NCBI GenBank assembly: GCA_019358945.1
Contig: JAHHIE010000001.1
Span: 248,001 to 312,000, forward strand
Direction of reading: 5' to 3'
From: Stenomitos rutilans HA7619-LM2
GTDB taxonomy: Bacteria > Cyanobacteriota > Cyanobacteriia > Leptolyngbyales > Leptolyngbyaceae
Length of the DNA: 64,000 nucleotides
Shown here in pieces: positions 37,816 through 47,064 of this stretch; position 1 is the first letter of the stretch, and each line of letters begins with the position of its first letter. A program made the translations under genes and the position numbers. Under the pieces are notes generated by a model. That model was not told the origin of the DNA and did no database searches. It was given only the letters and a program-made list of their open reading frames with translations.

Positions 37816-37881
37816 GTAGGGGCAGGTTTGACACTAAAGTCACTGGGTACAGGCAATGACGCGGGCAAAACCTGCCCCTAC
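37816..37881. repeat. inverted repeat GTAGGGGCAGGTTT ... AAACCTGCCCCTAC
   Basis: Perfect 14-bp arms around a 38-bp interior, 50 bp after the preceding gene. The outer GTAGGGG/CCCCTAC words are shared with the 102-bp repeat core, and GTAGGG also with the palindrome at 55174, suggesting a related family. Confidence 0.65.
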
Positions 37882-38019
37882 CGCGTGGTAGATTCTTTCT
37901 CGAAAATCTCCTAAGAAGACGATCGCGTATCACCCCAAGCGATCGCCGTCTTGCGTGCCGTTCGCACATTTCCGTCCAAGAGTTTCGACGGCCAAAGGTG
38001 CTGAGCATGCAATCAGTCG

Positions 38020-38832
38020 TTAGAGTTTAGACAGCCGATGCAGCCAGATATAATCAGACCCTTCAGGGCTACATTTGCTTTGAATCAGGCTATTGGAATA
38101 GAAGAGGTTTTGCCCAGAGCGATCGGTGAGATAGCCCGATGCTGTCCATTCGCCGTAGGGGTCATTTACATAGAAGCCGCTCTGGTTGTAGCCACGAATG
38201 ACCACAATGTGACCAAAACTGGTGAAGTAGCCGTGGACAATGCAGGGACGACCCTCGGCGATCGCCTTACGAATGTCTACTAAGCTTCCCCGCAGCGTGA
38301 GATTGTCCTGCACGCCATAGGCTTTTGCCATCTTGGCGAGGTCATCTGGATCATGACGGCTTAAGCCGCTCGCATCCATATACCGATACAGTTCGTCTTC
38401 AAATTGAGCGGCACTAGTGCGCTGTTTAATCCGAAAATACGCCATCACCATCGAGAAACTGGTGACATTGCAAGCTCCAGTCGGGTTAACAGCGTTATCG
38501 AGCTGACTTTTGTAGGGAATGTTGAGATTCTTGCTGGCAGGCAATGTGCCTGCGGGTGGTTTTGAGGGTGGCATTGGCTTGCTATAGACAACCTTTCCCT
38601 GACTGTCAATCAACTGTACATGATAGCCGTAGACAAACCAGGTATTCCTGGGTGGGTCGCCCAGAAACTCCCCTAAAATGGCAACCTTAAGATGATCATT
38701 TTCAACAAATTTCCAGGAGCTTAGCTTAAAAACCGTCTCTGCCGCAACCGCGACTTTATCTTTAGCAAGGAGTTTTGCAGAATCGCCCGCCGATTGCTTG
38801 AATACCGTGCTTTGAACAACTTTGAGTCTCAT
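38020..38832 (-). CDS. C39-like cysteine peptidase domain protein
   Basis: About 270 residues. The N-terminal ~95 residues are SH3-like (FKLSSWKFVENDHLKVAILG). From residue 108 there is a C39-like papain fold: YKSQLDNAVNPTGACNVTSF with the catalytic Cys, and SFGHIVVIRGYNQSGFYVND with the catalytic His followed by Asn-Asp. No signal peptide was seen. It may act on peptides or be a non-proteolytic binding protein. ATG 38832 follows two TTG codons and is preceded by GAGGGGG. Confidence 0.82.
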   Translation of the reverse strand: MRLKVVQSTVFKQSAGDSAKLLAKDKVAVAAETVFKLSSWKFVENDHLKVAILGEFLGDPPRNTWFVYGYHVQLIDSQGKVVYSKPMPPSKPPAGTLPASKNLNIPYKSQLDNAVNPTGACNVTSFSMVMAYFRIKQRTSAAQFEDELYRYMDASGLSRHDPDDLAKMAKAYGVQDNLTLRGSLVDIRKAIAEGRPCIVHGYFTSFGHIVVIRGYNQSGFYVNDPYGEWTASGYLTDRSGQNLFYSNSLIQSKCSPEGSDYIWLHRLSKL

Positions 38833-39203
38833 CAACAATGCCCCCTCAGCAAAATGAAAGCATCGAACGGTCTACGGTCTACTGTATCGATGGTATCGCT
38901 AGCTGCACACTAGCTCGTCAGCACGCTTCAGGTGTGACCCATAGACATGGAGCAGATCGCCGCAATCGCGATCGTTTTCCTTGCCATGATCAATCTTTGC
39001 GATGATCAAATAGTGCTGCCTCATCATACAACTCCAAGGAAAGGTAAAGAGAACTGTAGAGGGCACTCGATCGCGCATCTCGACCCCAGCGCTTGCTGCC
39101 AGAATGCCAAAAGCCTAAAAAAAACACGAGTTTCGCGGTTCAAACCGCTACAGGTAGCGTAAACTCACAATCGGACGCACTAAAGCAAGCAAAATTCGAT
39201 ATC

Positions 39204-40364
39204 ATGAAGCTACAGCAAGCGTTGAAGCCTATGACACGCGCGGGAATTGGGATTCGGACAGCCAATGCACGCTCCGAGCGGCTCACAGGGCAAATTCATG
39301 TGTACGATGGAGCCGGAAAAGGAAAGTCTCAAGCCGCGCTAGGGGTCGTACTGCGCTCTATTGGTTTAGGTATCCACTCGGATTGGCAAACGCGAGTGCT
39401 GCTGCTGCGCTTTCTCAAAGGGCCAGGACGCACCTATGACGAAGATGGCGCGATCGAAGCCCTACAACGGGGCTTTCCACACCTGATTGACCAGGTACGT
39501 ACTGGACGATCCGAATTTTTTGGGCCTGACGACATCACTCGCTTTGACCAGTTAGAAGCCCAACGTGGTTGGGATGTGGCAAAGGGGGCGATCGCGTCTG
39601 GCCTCTACTCAGTCGTGGTTCTGGATGAGCTGAATCCCGTTCTCGATCTGGGCTTGCTACCCATTGATGAAGTGGTGAGCGCCCTCAAACGCAAGCCTGA
39701 TCATATGGAAGTGATTGCTACAGGTCGAGGCGCACCCCAACCCTTGCTCGATGTCGCTGACTTGCATTCAGAAATGCGGCCTCACTATCACGCAGGAGCC
39801 AAAGAACAGGGCATTGCAGGCATTGAAATCTACACAGGTGCAGGCAAAGGAAAATCGACCAGTGCGTTAGGCAAAGCGTTGCAGGCGATCGGCAAAGGCA
39901 TCAGCCAGGATAAATCCCATCGCGTGCTGATTATGCAGTGGCTCAAAGGTGGCCGTGGCTATACCGAAGATGCAGCCATCTCTGCTCTCAATCAAAGCTA
40001 TCCCAATCTGGTTGATCACCAACGCTGTGGACGGGACGCGATCGTCTGGCGAGGGCAGCAGCAAGAGCTTGATTACGTTGAAGCCGAGCGCGGTTGGGAA
40101 ATTGCTAGAGCCGCGATCGCCTCTGGTCTCTACAAAACCATCATCCTGGATGAACTCAATCCAACTGTGGATCTGGAGCTATTACCAGAAGAACCGATCG
40201 TCCAGGCACTGCTTCGCAAACCCCGCGATACCGAAGTCATCATCACTGGGCGCTGCAAAAATCCACCCGCTTACTTCGACCTCGCTAGCATCCATTCTGA
40301 AATGATCTGTCACAAGCACTACGCCGAAAAAGGCATCGACCTCAAACGCGGCGTTGATTTTTAA
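39204..40364 (+). CDS. fused double CobA/CobO-type (cob(I)alamin adenosyltransferase-like) P-loop protein
   Basis: About 386 residues formed by two homologous halves. Each has a P-loop GAGKGKS (first in IHVYDGAGKGKSQAALG, second in IYTGAGKGKSTSALG), then a VLLLRFLKG or VLIMQWLKG strand, a RGW(D/E)(V/I)A helix, LDELNP and a final ATGRGAP or ITGRCKNPP block, the order seen in the CobO/BtuR family that adenosylates corrinoids. The usual enzyme is a single ~200-residue domain. Both P-loops look intact. ATG 39204 is taken as start; 39231 is possible and the frame is open to 39093. Whether it adenosylates corrinoids is an inference. Confidence 0.8.
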   Translation: MKLQQALKPMTRAGIGIRTANARSERLTGQIHVYDGAGKGKSQAALGVVLRSIGLGIHSDWQTRVLLLRFLKGPGRTYDEDGAIEALQRGFPHLIDQVRTGRSEFFGPDDITRFDQLEAQRGWDVAKGAIASGLYSVVVLDELNPVLDLGLLPIDEVVSALKRKPDHMEVIATGRGAPQPLLDVADLHSEMRPHYHAGAKEQGIAGIEIYTGAGKGKSTSALGKALQAIGKGISQDKSHRVLIMQWLKGGRGYTEDAAISALNQSYPNLVDHQRCGRDAIVWRGQQQELDYVEAERGWEIARAAIASGLYKTIILDELNPTVDLELLPEEPIVQALLRKPRDTEVIITGRCKNPPAYFDLASIHSEMICHKHYAEKGIDLKRGVDF

Positions 40365-40488
40365 TGTCCAGCTATCAGCGTTCAGCTTTTCAGCCTACCC
40401 TTCGAGAGGCAAGCTACATCCTTCTGCGCCTGTCCCCTGCTAATAACTAACAACCAACAACTAACAACCTGCTTCCTGCCTTCCAAAG
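40365..40488. repeat. spacer of short repeats between convergent genes
   Basis: AACTAACAACCAACAACTAAC units and TCAGC words fill the convergent space. No separate terminator hairpin was seen. Confidence 0.55.
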
Positions 40489-41166
40489 CTACTCCACCTG
40501 CCTCATGCGATAGCCTAACCCATGCACCGTTTCAATAAGAGCATCTGGAGCACCTGCAAGGCGAAGCTTTTGGCGTAGTGCTCTAATATGCGTCTTCACA
40601 GCTTCTTCGGTAGGAGACTCATCAAGCGACCATAGCCGCTCAATAATGCCTGGTCTGCTTAAGACTCGTCGCCCGTTTGTGACCAAGAGTTCCAGCAGTG
40701 CATACTCCTTCGGTGTTAGAGAGAGGGGACGATCGCAGTAAGTCACATCATACGTGCTGGGATCGATCAAGAGATGTCCCCAGGTGATCTTGGGTTTGAG
40801 CGTGGCATTACCACGTCGGAGTAAAGCTCGAATTTGCGCCATCAGCTCCCCAAGATCGAAGGGCTTCACAATATAGACATCGGCTCCAGCATCAAGACCA
40901 ACAATTTTGTCTGAAACCGTATCGCGGGCAGTCAGCATCAGAACAGGAGTAGAAATATTAGATTCACGTAATTTTTGGCAAAGCTCAACACCGCCCAGCT
41001 TTGGTAGCGTCAAATCCAGCACAACCAGGTCATACTCTAGTGCTTCCAACCATTGCCATCCCGTCAAGCCATCCTGTGCCGTATCGACCTGATATTGCCG
41101 ATTAGTCAGAGCTTCCGTGAGCAGATCGGCAATCTGTACATCATCTTCAACAACAAGAATTCGCAT
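40489..41166 (-). CDS. OmpR-family response regulator
   Basis: 225 residues: a receiver (MRILVVEDDVQIADLL, VVLDLTLPKLGG, VKPF) joined to a winged-helix DNA-binding domain (LSLTPKEYALLELLVTNGRR, then TEEAVKTHIRALRQKLR and ETVHGLGYRMR). The start is ATG 41166, directly at the receiver, although the frame is open further upstream. It is divergent from the histidine kinase that starts 211 bp away, most likely its partner. Confidence 0.9.
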   Translation of the reverse strand: MRILVVEDDVQIADLLTEALTNRQYQVDTAQDGLTGWQWLEALEYDLVVLDLTLPKLGGVELCQKLRESNISTPVLMLTARDTVSDKIVGLDAGADVYIVKPFDLGELMAQIRALLRRGNATLKPKITWGHLLIDPSTYDVTYCDRPLSLTPKEYALLELLVTNGRRVLSRPGIIERLWSLDESPTEEAVKTHIRALRQKLRLAGAPDALIETVHGLGYRMRQVE

Positions 41167-41376
41167 TAGATGCTTGCTATGGAAACCTTTAATCTTTAGA
41201 AACTTCAGAATGAGATACTCAGCCTTGAACAAACTTCGTCTCACACCTGAAAGTAGCATACGCATTATAACAATCTCCTCTTTATAAAACGCTTGAAAAC
41301 AGCTTTTAACCTGTGAGTTGATGCTTTAAAGTAATGGTTCAGGCGCATGGTTCGCTGATATGATGAGATAAACCCT

Positions 41377-42813
41377 ATGAAATGGCGATTGAGAAGTATT
41401 ATCTCGTTTCTCAAGCGGATAAAGCGATTGCTCAAGCGATTGCGATCGAAGTTCAAGGGAAAATGGATTCCACTAGGTTTTGGTTTAGCCCTCATACTCG
41501 TAGCTAGCATTAGTTCAATCTCCTATCGAAATGCTAAGCGCTTAACGCTCAATGCGGCTCAACTTCGGGAAAGCAATGAGCGCTTGCAAATGCTTTCTGG
41601 TCTGTCTACAACCCTTGCCTATACAGAATTTAGATATATAGGAGATAGCCAACCCGGTTATTTAAGTGAATTAAAAGAAGATCAAAATACAATCAGAAGC
41701 TTTAAATTTCAGCTCAACAAACTTAAGCAATTTCCGCCCGGTCTAGTCAAACAACAACAAGGAATTGATGCTCTCAGCTCTTTAATCAATCAACGAGAGA
41801 CTCTATTTCAGACACTCGTTGAGCAGCGACAGAGCGAACGATCGAACGTAGCTGTTCAAGTCTCGATAGCCGCTCAAATGAGGCAGAATCAAAATGATAT
41901 TCGTCAAGCTATTCTTGAACTGCAAGCCAGCGAAGAAGAGTTTTTACAGAATCAGGCTGAATACTTTCAGACTGGCTTTGAAAACAGAATGATACTTGAA
42001 TTGATCGGTGCGTTGTCTACATTCATACTGCTCTTTGGCATTTATGGCGTGGCATCTTACCAGAAGACAAAGCGACAGCAGGCAGAAGCACGACAGCAGA
42101 CCTTAGCACAGGCAAAAGCACTCAGTGAACTCAAGTTGCAGTTTTTTTCTATGATGTCACATGAGTTCCGGACGCCCCTCAGCCATATTCTTGGATCAGC
42201 TCAACTTTTAGAGGAAACGCTTAAACCTCTAGTAGAACCAATTAAACTGAAGAATCTCTACCGCATTCAAGCATCAGCCAAGTTGGTGACTCAGTTACTC
42301 AACGATGTTCTCACGCTGGCGCGGGCCGATGCAGGCAAGTTAGAGTACAACCCAAAACAGGTAGAGATACAAACATTTTGCCTCAATCTTCTCGAAGATT
42401 TTCATCTCTCCGATGAGTCTCAGCATGTCATTAAGTTTTTTCACCAGGGCAATCGCACGCATGTCTGGGTAGACGAAAAACTAATGTACTCAATTCTAAG
42501 CAACCTACTTTCTAATGCCATAAAATATTCTCCGCCCTTAAGCACGATCGCCTTTACACTTGTCACTAAACCAGACTCCATCACGTTTCACATTAAGGAC
42601 GAAGGCATTGGGATTGAGAAAGGCGATCTCGCCGAACTATATACTCCTTTTGTGCGCGGTAAGAATGCTCATAAAATTATTGGCACAGGATTAGGATTAA
42701 CCGTTGTCAAAAAATGCTTAGATTTACATGAAGGAACCATTTCAGTGGAAAGCAAAGTAGGAATTGGGACAACTTTCGTAGTGATTGTTCCGCAGGATAG
42801 CGATCGCCACTAA
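41377..42813 (+). CDS. membrane sensor histidine kinase
   Basis: 478 residues. A very basic N-terminus (1-30) leads into transmembrane segment 1 (about 31-50), a ~150-residue extracytoplasmic helical sensor (CHASE3-like in look), transmembrane segment 2 (about 210-228), the phospho-acceptor H in FSMMSHEFRTPLSHILG, and a HATPase with N box (LLSNAIKYSPP) and G boxes (DEGIGI, GTGLGLTVVK). Probably pairs with the divergent OmpR-type regulator. The first ~25 residues are encoded by a 21-bp direct repeat, so the true N-terminus is somewhat uncertain. Confidence 0.9.
   Translation: MKWRLRSIISFLKRIKRLLKRLRSKFKGKWIPLGFGLALILVASISSISYRNAKRLTLNAAQLRESNERLQMLSGLSTTLAYTEFRYIGDSQPGYLSELKEDQNTIRSFKFQLNKLKQFPPGLVKQQQGIDALSSLINQRETLFQTLVEQRQSERSNVAVQVSIAAQMRQNQNDIRQAILELQASEEEFLQNQAEYFQTGFENRMILELIGALSTFILLFGIYGVASYQKTKRQQAEARQQTLAQAKALSELKLQFFSMMSHEFRTPLSHILGSAQLLEETLKPLVEPIKLKNLYRIQASAKLVTQLLNDVLTLARADAGKLEYNPKQVEIQTFCLNLLEDFHLSDESQHVIKFFHQGNRTHVWVDEKLMYSILSNLLSNAIKYSPPLSTIAFTLVTKPDSITFHIKDEGIGIEKGDLAELYTPFVRGKNAHKIIGTGLGLTVVKKCLDLHEGTISVESKVGIGTTFVVIVPQDSDRH
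41389..41451 (+). repeat. 21-bp-period repeat coding the kinase N-terminus, locus 3
   Basis: Units begin at 41389 (TTGAGAAGTATTATCTC...), 41410 (CTCAAGCGGATAAAGCGATTG) and 41431 (CTCAAGCGATTGCGATCGAAG), with a partial one after. They give a basic heptad-like peptide (LKRIKRLLKRLRS). The period matches loci 1 and 2. Confidence 0.6.
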
Positions 42814-43299
42814 TGGAATTATCTCATTTCTCTGCCATTAAAATCATTGTTTAAGAGAGGCATCTTCTTGTCGATCGTTGTTAACGCTTACAGCTTGAAG
42901 CAACAAAATCGGTGCTACAAGGGATCGGCAAATCCCCCCGAAATCCCCCCGAAATTCTCTCGATTTCTGCCGCTTGATTCGGTAAGCTAGCAGCAAGTTG
43001 ACAATTTTCTATGTGACTACTTGCATGTATTAATTCGCTCCTCATTGTGCAATACAGCTTGTTTTTTACGCGATTCTTACAGGAAATTGTGTCAATATCT
43101 ATCGGTTTAACAGGCCTTTTTTGCTTAATCCTAATTGGTTAGTAAATCGTCAATATGCTTTACCTGGTAAAGTTCAGCCTGTTGTATAAAGCAGCTTCAA
43201 TCCGTTAAATCAGCAGGGCTTGAGAACGGCTTCGTCACCGCTAATTCATCTTTTGGCTGAAAATTTTCACTAGTTTCACTCATCATTGGGCTAATTGCG
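42814..43299. other. gene-free region upstream of the acyltransferase
   Basis: 486 bp with a short direct repeat of AATCCCCCCGA near 42932-42955 and no supported gene. Confidence 0.45.
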
Positions 43300-44067
43300 A
43301 TGTCATTTACACACTTTAAAGTTTTCAGTCTATGCTCACGTTTACAAGGGGTTCTGCTCATCACCTTATTAAGTTGGATTCCCAGACAGCCAGGAATCTT
43401 GTTACGTCGCTTTTTCTACAGTAACTTTTGGCTCAATGTGGGTGAGAATTTCACAGTTGATCGAGGAGTTGAATTTTTTAATCCGCCTAACATTGAAATG
43501 GGTCATCAGGTCTTTCTCGGTCATCATGTTTACCTGGATGCTTCTGAACCCAACACGCGCATTTCGCTGGGCGATCGAGTGCGCTTACGCGATAACGTTC
43601 ACCTCAGTGGCGCAGGAGAATCCGCTCGCATTGTACTCAAGCATGGGGTAACACTCGATCGAGGAAGCGACCTCCGTGCTTTGGAAGATGGCTACATTGA
43701 AATTAATGACAATGTTTATCTTGGCCCTTACGTATGTGTTGCAGGCCCAGGTCACATCCGCATTGGCAAAAATTGTCTGATTGCCTCCCATACAGGCATT
43801 TATGCAAACAACCACATTTTTAACGATGCTGCGAGTGCGATTGTTGGGCAAGGCATAACGGCTCAAGGCATTGTGATTGAGGATGACTGCTGGTTAGGGG
43901 ATGGGGTCAAAGTACTGGATGGGGTCACAATCGGTCGAGGCAGTGTGATTGGAGCTGGATCAGTGGTGACAAAGAGCATTCCTCCCTACTCTGTAGCTGT
44001 TGGGGTGCCTGCTAAAGTAATCAAAAAACGCGGTTCTCAGCGCGGTTCTCTCAGTTTGGCGTTGTAA
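43300..44067 (+). CDS. hexapeptide-repeat acyltransferase
   Basis: 255 residues. A hydrophobic N-terminus (GVLLITLLSWIPRQPGILLR) precedes left-handed beta-helix hexapeptides, seen as (L/I/V)GxxxxI repeats such as IEMGHQVFLGHHVYLD, IRIGKNCLIASHTGIY and LGDGVKVLDGVTIGRGSVIG, ending VVTKSIPPYSVAVGVPAKVI, the classic capping motif of O-acetyltransferases. It probably acetylates a surface sugar. The glycosyltransferase gene starts 130 bp downstream on the same strand, consistent with a cell-envelope or glycan function. Confidence 0.85.
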   Translation: MSFTHFKVFSLCSRLQGVLLITLLSWIPRQPGILLRRFFYSNFWLNVGENFTVDRGVEFFNPPNIEMGHQVFLGHHVYLDASEPNTRISLGDRVRLRDNVHLSGAGESARIVLKHGVTLDRGSDLRALEDGYIEINDNVYLGPYVCVAGPGHIRIGKNCLIASHTGIYANNHIFNDAASAIVGQGITAQGIVIEDDCWLGDGVKVLDGVTIGRGSVIGAGSVVTKSIPPYSVAVGVPAKVIKKRGSQRGSLSLAL

Positions 44068-44197
44068 GACGAACGAATAGACAATGTGACGCTCCTGAAT
44101 GCCATTCGATGATTGTGCCACCACATGATCACATGCAGCCCATGCAGCCTCTTTGTGGTCTACCAAATTGCTCACCAAAAGCGGAATAAGGAGAACC

Positions 44198-44956
44198 ATG
44201 AGATTTAGTGAGTTTTTTGATTGTGCCTTTGTGATCAATTTGCCAGCAAGAACCGATCGTCGCCGAGAGATCACAAAGGAACTTGAAGATGCAGGGATGC
44301 CATTCAAACCAGGCGACGTTGAGCTCTTTGAAGCCATCAGACCTGACAGTCCCGGCCCTTTTGCTTCGATCGGCTATCGAGGTGCGTTTCTCAGCCACCT
44401 AAATGTTCTCAAGCAGGCGAAAGCAAGAGGGCTTAAAAATGTTTTGGTAATGGAAGACGATCTCCAACTTCGCCAAGATTTCAACCAGTATGAGGAGATT
44501 CTCCTGGCGGAACTTTTTGAAACAGATTGGGATCTGGTTCACTTTGGCTATGGATGCGACGAACGCTTTGACACTCACAAGGTGAACGTGCCATTACTTC
44601 AACCCTTTTCGGGAGAAATCATTGGTGCTCAATTGTATGCCGTCAATGGCAAAGCCTTAGATCAACTCATTCATTTCTTTGAAGCAGTCCTTCAGCGCCC
44701 AGCAGGACATCCAGAAGGTAGCCCCATGTCACCCGATGGCGTTTTCAATGTATTCAAGTGGCAGCACCCTGCGATCGTCCGGTTGATTGCAATACCCAGT
44801 TTTGGTAACCAGCGGAGTTCCCGCAGTGATATTTCTACCCAATGGTTTGATCAGCTTCCGGTTTTGAGTTCTCTTGCAGGATTAGCAAGAAAGCTGGGTT
44901 TCGCAAGAAGCATCAAGAGCATACTCAGATCACTCATTCCAGATACATCGGGCTGA
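44198..44956 (+). CDS. glycosyltransferase family 25 (LPS-type) protein
   Basis: 252 residues: FVINLPARTDRRREITKELE at the N-terminus and RGLKNVLVMEDDLQLRQDF in the middle are the GT25 signatures (INLxxRxxRR and the MEDD motif for metal/nucleotide-sugar). Further on, HFGYGCDER and GAQLYAVNGKALDQL fit the fold. AAGGAG supports ATG 44198 over an in-frame start at 44153. It likely adds a hexose to lipopolysaccharide or another surface glycan; the donor is unknown. Confidence 0.85.
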   Translation: MRFSEFFDCAFVINLPARTDRRREITKELEDAGMPFKPGDVELFEAIRPDSPGPFASIGYRGAFLSHLNVLKQAKARGLKNVLVMEDDLQLRQDFNQYEEILLAELFETDWDLVHFGYGCDERFDTHKVNVPLLQPFSGEIIGAQLYAVNGKALDQLIHFFEAVLQRPAGHPEGSPMSPDGVFNVFKWQHPAIVRLIAIPSFGNQRSSRSDISTQWFDQLPVLSSLAGLARKLGFARSIKSILRSLIPDTSG

Positions 44957-45159
44957 AGCGGCTAGTGACGACTTTAACTTTGCTCTCGTTGAATATCTCT
45001 CTGAGTAATCGATGTAATCAAGCGTACAGTGGGCACAAACTACAGCAGGCGAAGACGATGCGATCGCATTACCGTCGCCGTTCTGAATGTTTAGCTTTCT
45101 TCATATAATGAAGGAGCACAGCTTGTTCACACAGAGACGCTGTTATTCAGGACTGCCCC

Positions 45160-45663
45160 ATGCCTTCAAACGTTGACTCAACCTCTATGACAGAATCTTC
45201 TTTTACAGAAGGATCTCAAACGCTTGCGGCATCACCTGGATGGAAGATTGAACTGCTCTATGACGGTGAGTGTCCCTTGTGCATGAGAGAGGTCAACTTT
45301 TTGCGGCGGCGGGATGCAGGGCGCGGGTTGGTCGCTTTTGTTGACATTGCAGACCCTCATTACAATCCCGCATTGTACAGAGGAGTTGACTTTGAAACGG
45401 CAATGGGACGTATTCACGCCGTGCTGCCTGATGGCACAGTCATTCAAAACGTCGCGGTCTTCCGGCGCGTTTACGAGGTTTTGGGCATGGGGTGGGTCTA
45501 TGCCGCGACAAAGCTACCCGTGATTGGCACGATCGTCGATTTTGTGTATGGTCTTTGGGCCGATCGACGGCTGGCGCTCACCGGACGGGCAGATTTAGCA
45601 ACCATTGTCGCGGCACGACAGCAGCGAGTTAATGGCGACGCAACACAACGCTGTCGGTTGTAA
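45160..45663 (+). CDS. DCC-family (DUF393) thiol-disulfide oxidoreductase-like protein
   Basis: 167 residues. The signature LLYDGECPLCMREVNFLRRR has the DxxCxxC motif that names the family, followed by VAFVDIADP and an IHAVLPDG block. These thioredoxin-fold-like proteins are common in cyanobacteria and plastids; function is not established. Start could be 45160 or ATG 45187. Confidence 0.87.
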   Translation: MPSNVDSTSMTESSFTEGSQTLAASPGWKIELLYDGECPLCMREVNFLRRRDAGRGLVAFVDIADPHYNPALYRGVDFETAMGRIHAVLPDGTVIQNVAVFRRVYEVLGMGWVYAATKLPVIGTIVDFVYGLWADRRLALTGRADLATIVAARQQRVNGDATQRCRL

Positions 45664-45755
45664 ACGGTTGTCTGCTGGCACATTAACGCGTTCACCATTC
45701 CCGGAATGCTGCTCAGGTCTACTGTAAGTAGAGATCTGTAGCAAAAGGTGATTTG

Positions 45756-46256
45756 ATGACAAAGCTGACGCGGTCGCTGACCGGATTGGGCCTCACAACG
45801 ATGGCACTTTTGATGACCCTGCCAGCCCAGGCAGGCACCCTTGAGATGCAAGTTTATCCGGCGATCGACACTCAAACGGTACGCTGTCCTGAAAAGGTCA
45901 CGCTAACGGAAAAGCCTCAGCCGTACCGGGAAGGCGGTTACACAATCGATGGCAGTGCGAATCTCAGTCAGCTAGCCGATCGCTTTTCCGTTGCCAGTGC
46001 CGATGAGTTTAGCGTGACGTGGGTAGGGACGCTCAAACCTACTTATCGGCAATGCAAAGCCACCGCTCGCATCGTAAAGAATGATGAAGAAGCCTATCTG
46101 AGCCATTCTTATTTACGTCTTAGATTTACAGGTGGCAAGGTCTATCTCATCCTCGATATGACGGGCATGAGCGATGCCAACGGTTTGACCACTGCCATCC
46201 TTCGTAAAGGCGTCCGCAATGGGAATCCGGTTTGGAGTTGGGGCGGCACAGATTAG
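45756..46256 (+). CDS. exported hypothetical protein, 166 residues
   Basis: An N-terminal signal peptide (TGLGLTTMALLMTLPAQAG with AQA cleavage site) is followed by a beta-rich domain with two Cys (CPEKV and YRQCKATARI) that may form a disulfide. AAGGTGA precedes ATG 45756. Probably periplasmic. It and the next gene are 74 bp apart on the same strand and look like a pair; no family recognised. Confidence 0.7.
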   Translation: MTKLTRSLTGLGLTTMALLMTLPAQAGTLEMQVYPAIDTQTVRCPEKVTLTEKPQPYREGGYTIDGSANLSQLADRFSVASADEFSVTWVGTLKPTYRQCKATARIVKNDEEAYLSHSYLRLRFTGGKVYLILDMTGMSDANGLTTAILRKGVRNGNPVWSWGGTD

Positions 46257-46330
46257 TCCCTACAGAGCCACGATCGCCATCACCACACGCATGTCTTCCA
46301 ACAGCACCCATCCTTTTGCTCTCGCTTGCC

Positions 46331-46951
46331 ATGTTCTATTTGTCTCAGAAGCTCATTGGATACAGCCTGACCCTTTTGGCTAGCAGTGGCTTTGGGCTTG
46401 CGCTTGAGTCTCAGTCAGCCCCTTCTATTCAACCGTCTAGCGCGATCGCGATCGCGGTACAACCAGCCGCAGAGATCCCCTTTGAGGTGTGTGGCGAAGC
46501 TCAAAATTGGGTCCGCCCACCCAGGGCAGACCAGCTTAAGAAGCTTCAGAGCTTGCCGCGCTATGCCAATGATCCCAACAGCCAGCCCCTGCAAAGCTTG
46601 TCGAAGCGGTTTTGGCAACAGGATGTCTTTTCGTTTACCCAATATGGGTTGAGCCTGCGGGTAGAGCCGATCTATCTATCAGGGCTGTGGACAGTTGAAG
46701 ACACGCTCTGGAGGTGCTACAACGCGACCAACATCACCCAAATCAATGCGGGCAAAACCGCTGAAGTGTGGGTGTTATCCCACCGGGTCACGCGCATTCA
46801 GTGGACAGGTGAGCAATATGTCATGACTGTGCAGCCTTCCCGCACAGGCGTTCAGTTCATTCAATTTCCTCGCCGCGAGTCGCGATCGTCCTTACCGCTC
46901 AAAGTCATCACCGATAAGGGAACCAAGCTAACCGTCGTCGCTGGTAATTAG
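46331..46951 (+). CDS. exported hypothetical protein, 206 residues
   Basis: Begins with a hydrophobic signal (LIGYSLTLLASSGFGLALES). The mature part has paired aromatic stretches (QDVFSFTQYGLSLRVEPIYL, then LSGLWTVEDTLWRCYN) and a basic C-terminal half with beta pattern. ATG 46331 is chosen; the frame is open ~100 bp further upstream, but the signal starts here. Probably periplasmic; function unknown. Confidence 0.65.
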   Translation: MFYLSQKLIGYSLTLLASSGFGLALESQSAPSIQPSSAIAIAVQPAAEIPFEVCGEAQNWVRPPRADQLKKLQSLPRYANDPNSQPLQSLSKRFWQQDVFSFTQYGLSLRVEPIYLSGLWTVEDTLWRCYNATNITQINAGKTAEVWVLSHRVTRIQWTGEQYVMTVQPSRTGVQFIQFPRRESRSSLPLKVITDKGTKLTVVAGN

Positions 46952-47064
46952 CACACAGCTTTAGACCACTGCGCCCAAATTTGATTACTCTGGAGAAGAT
47001 AAGCAATTGCTCTGTATCGTCTTCGATATACTGCAACCATCGACTGCCAGAAGGATGATTTGCG

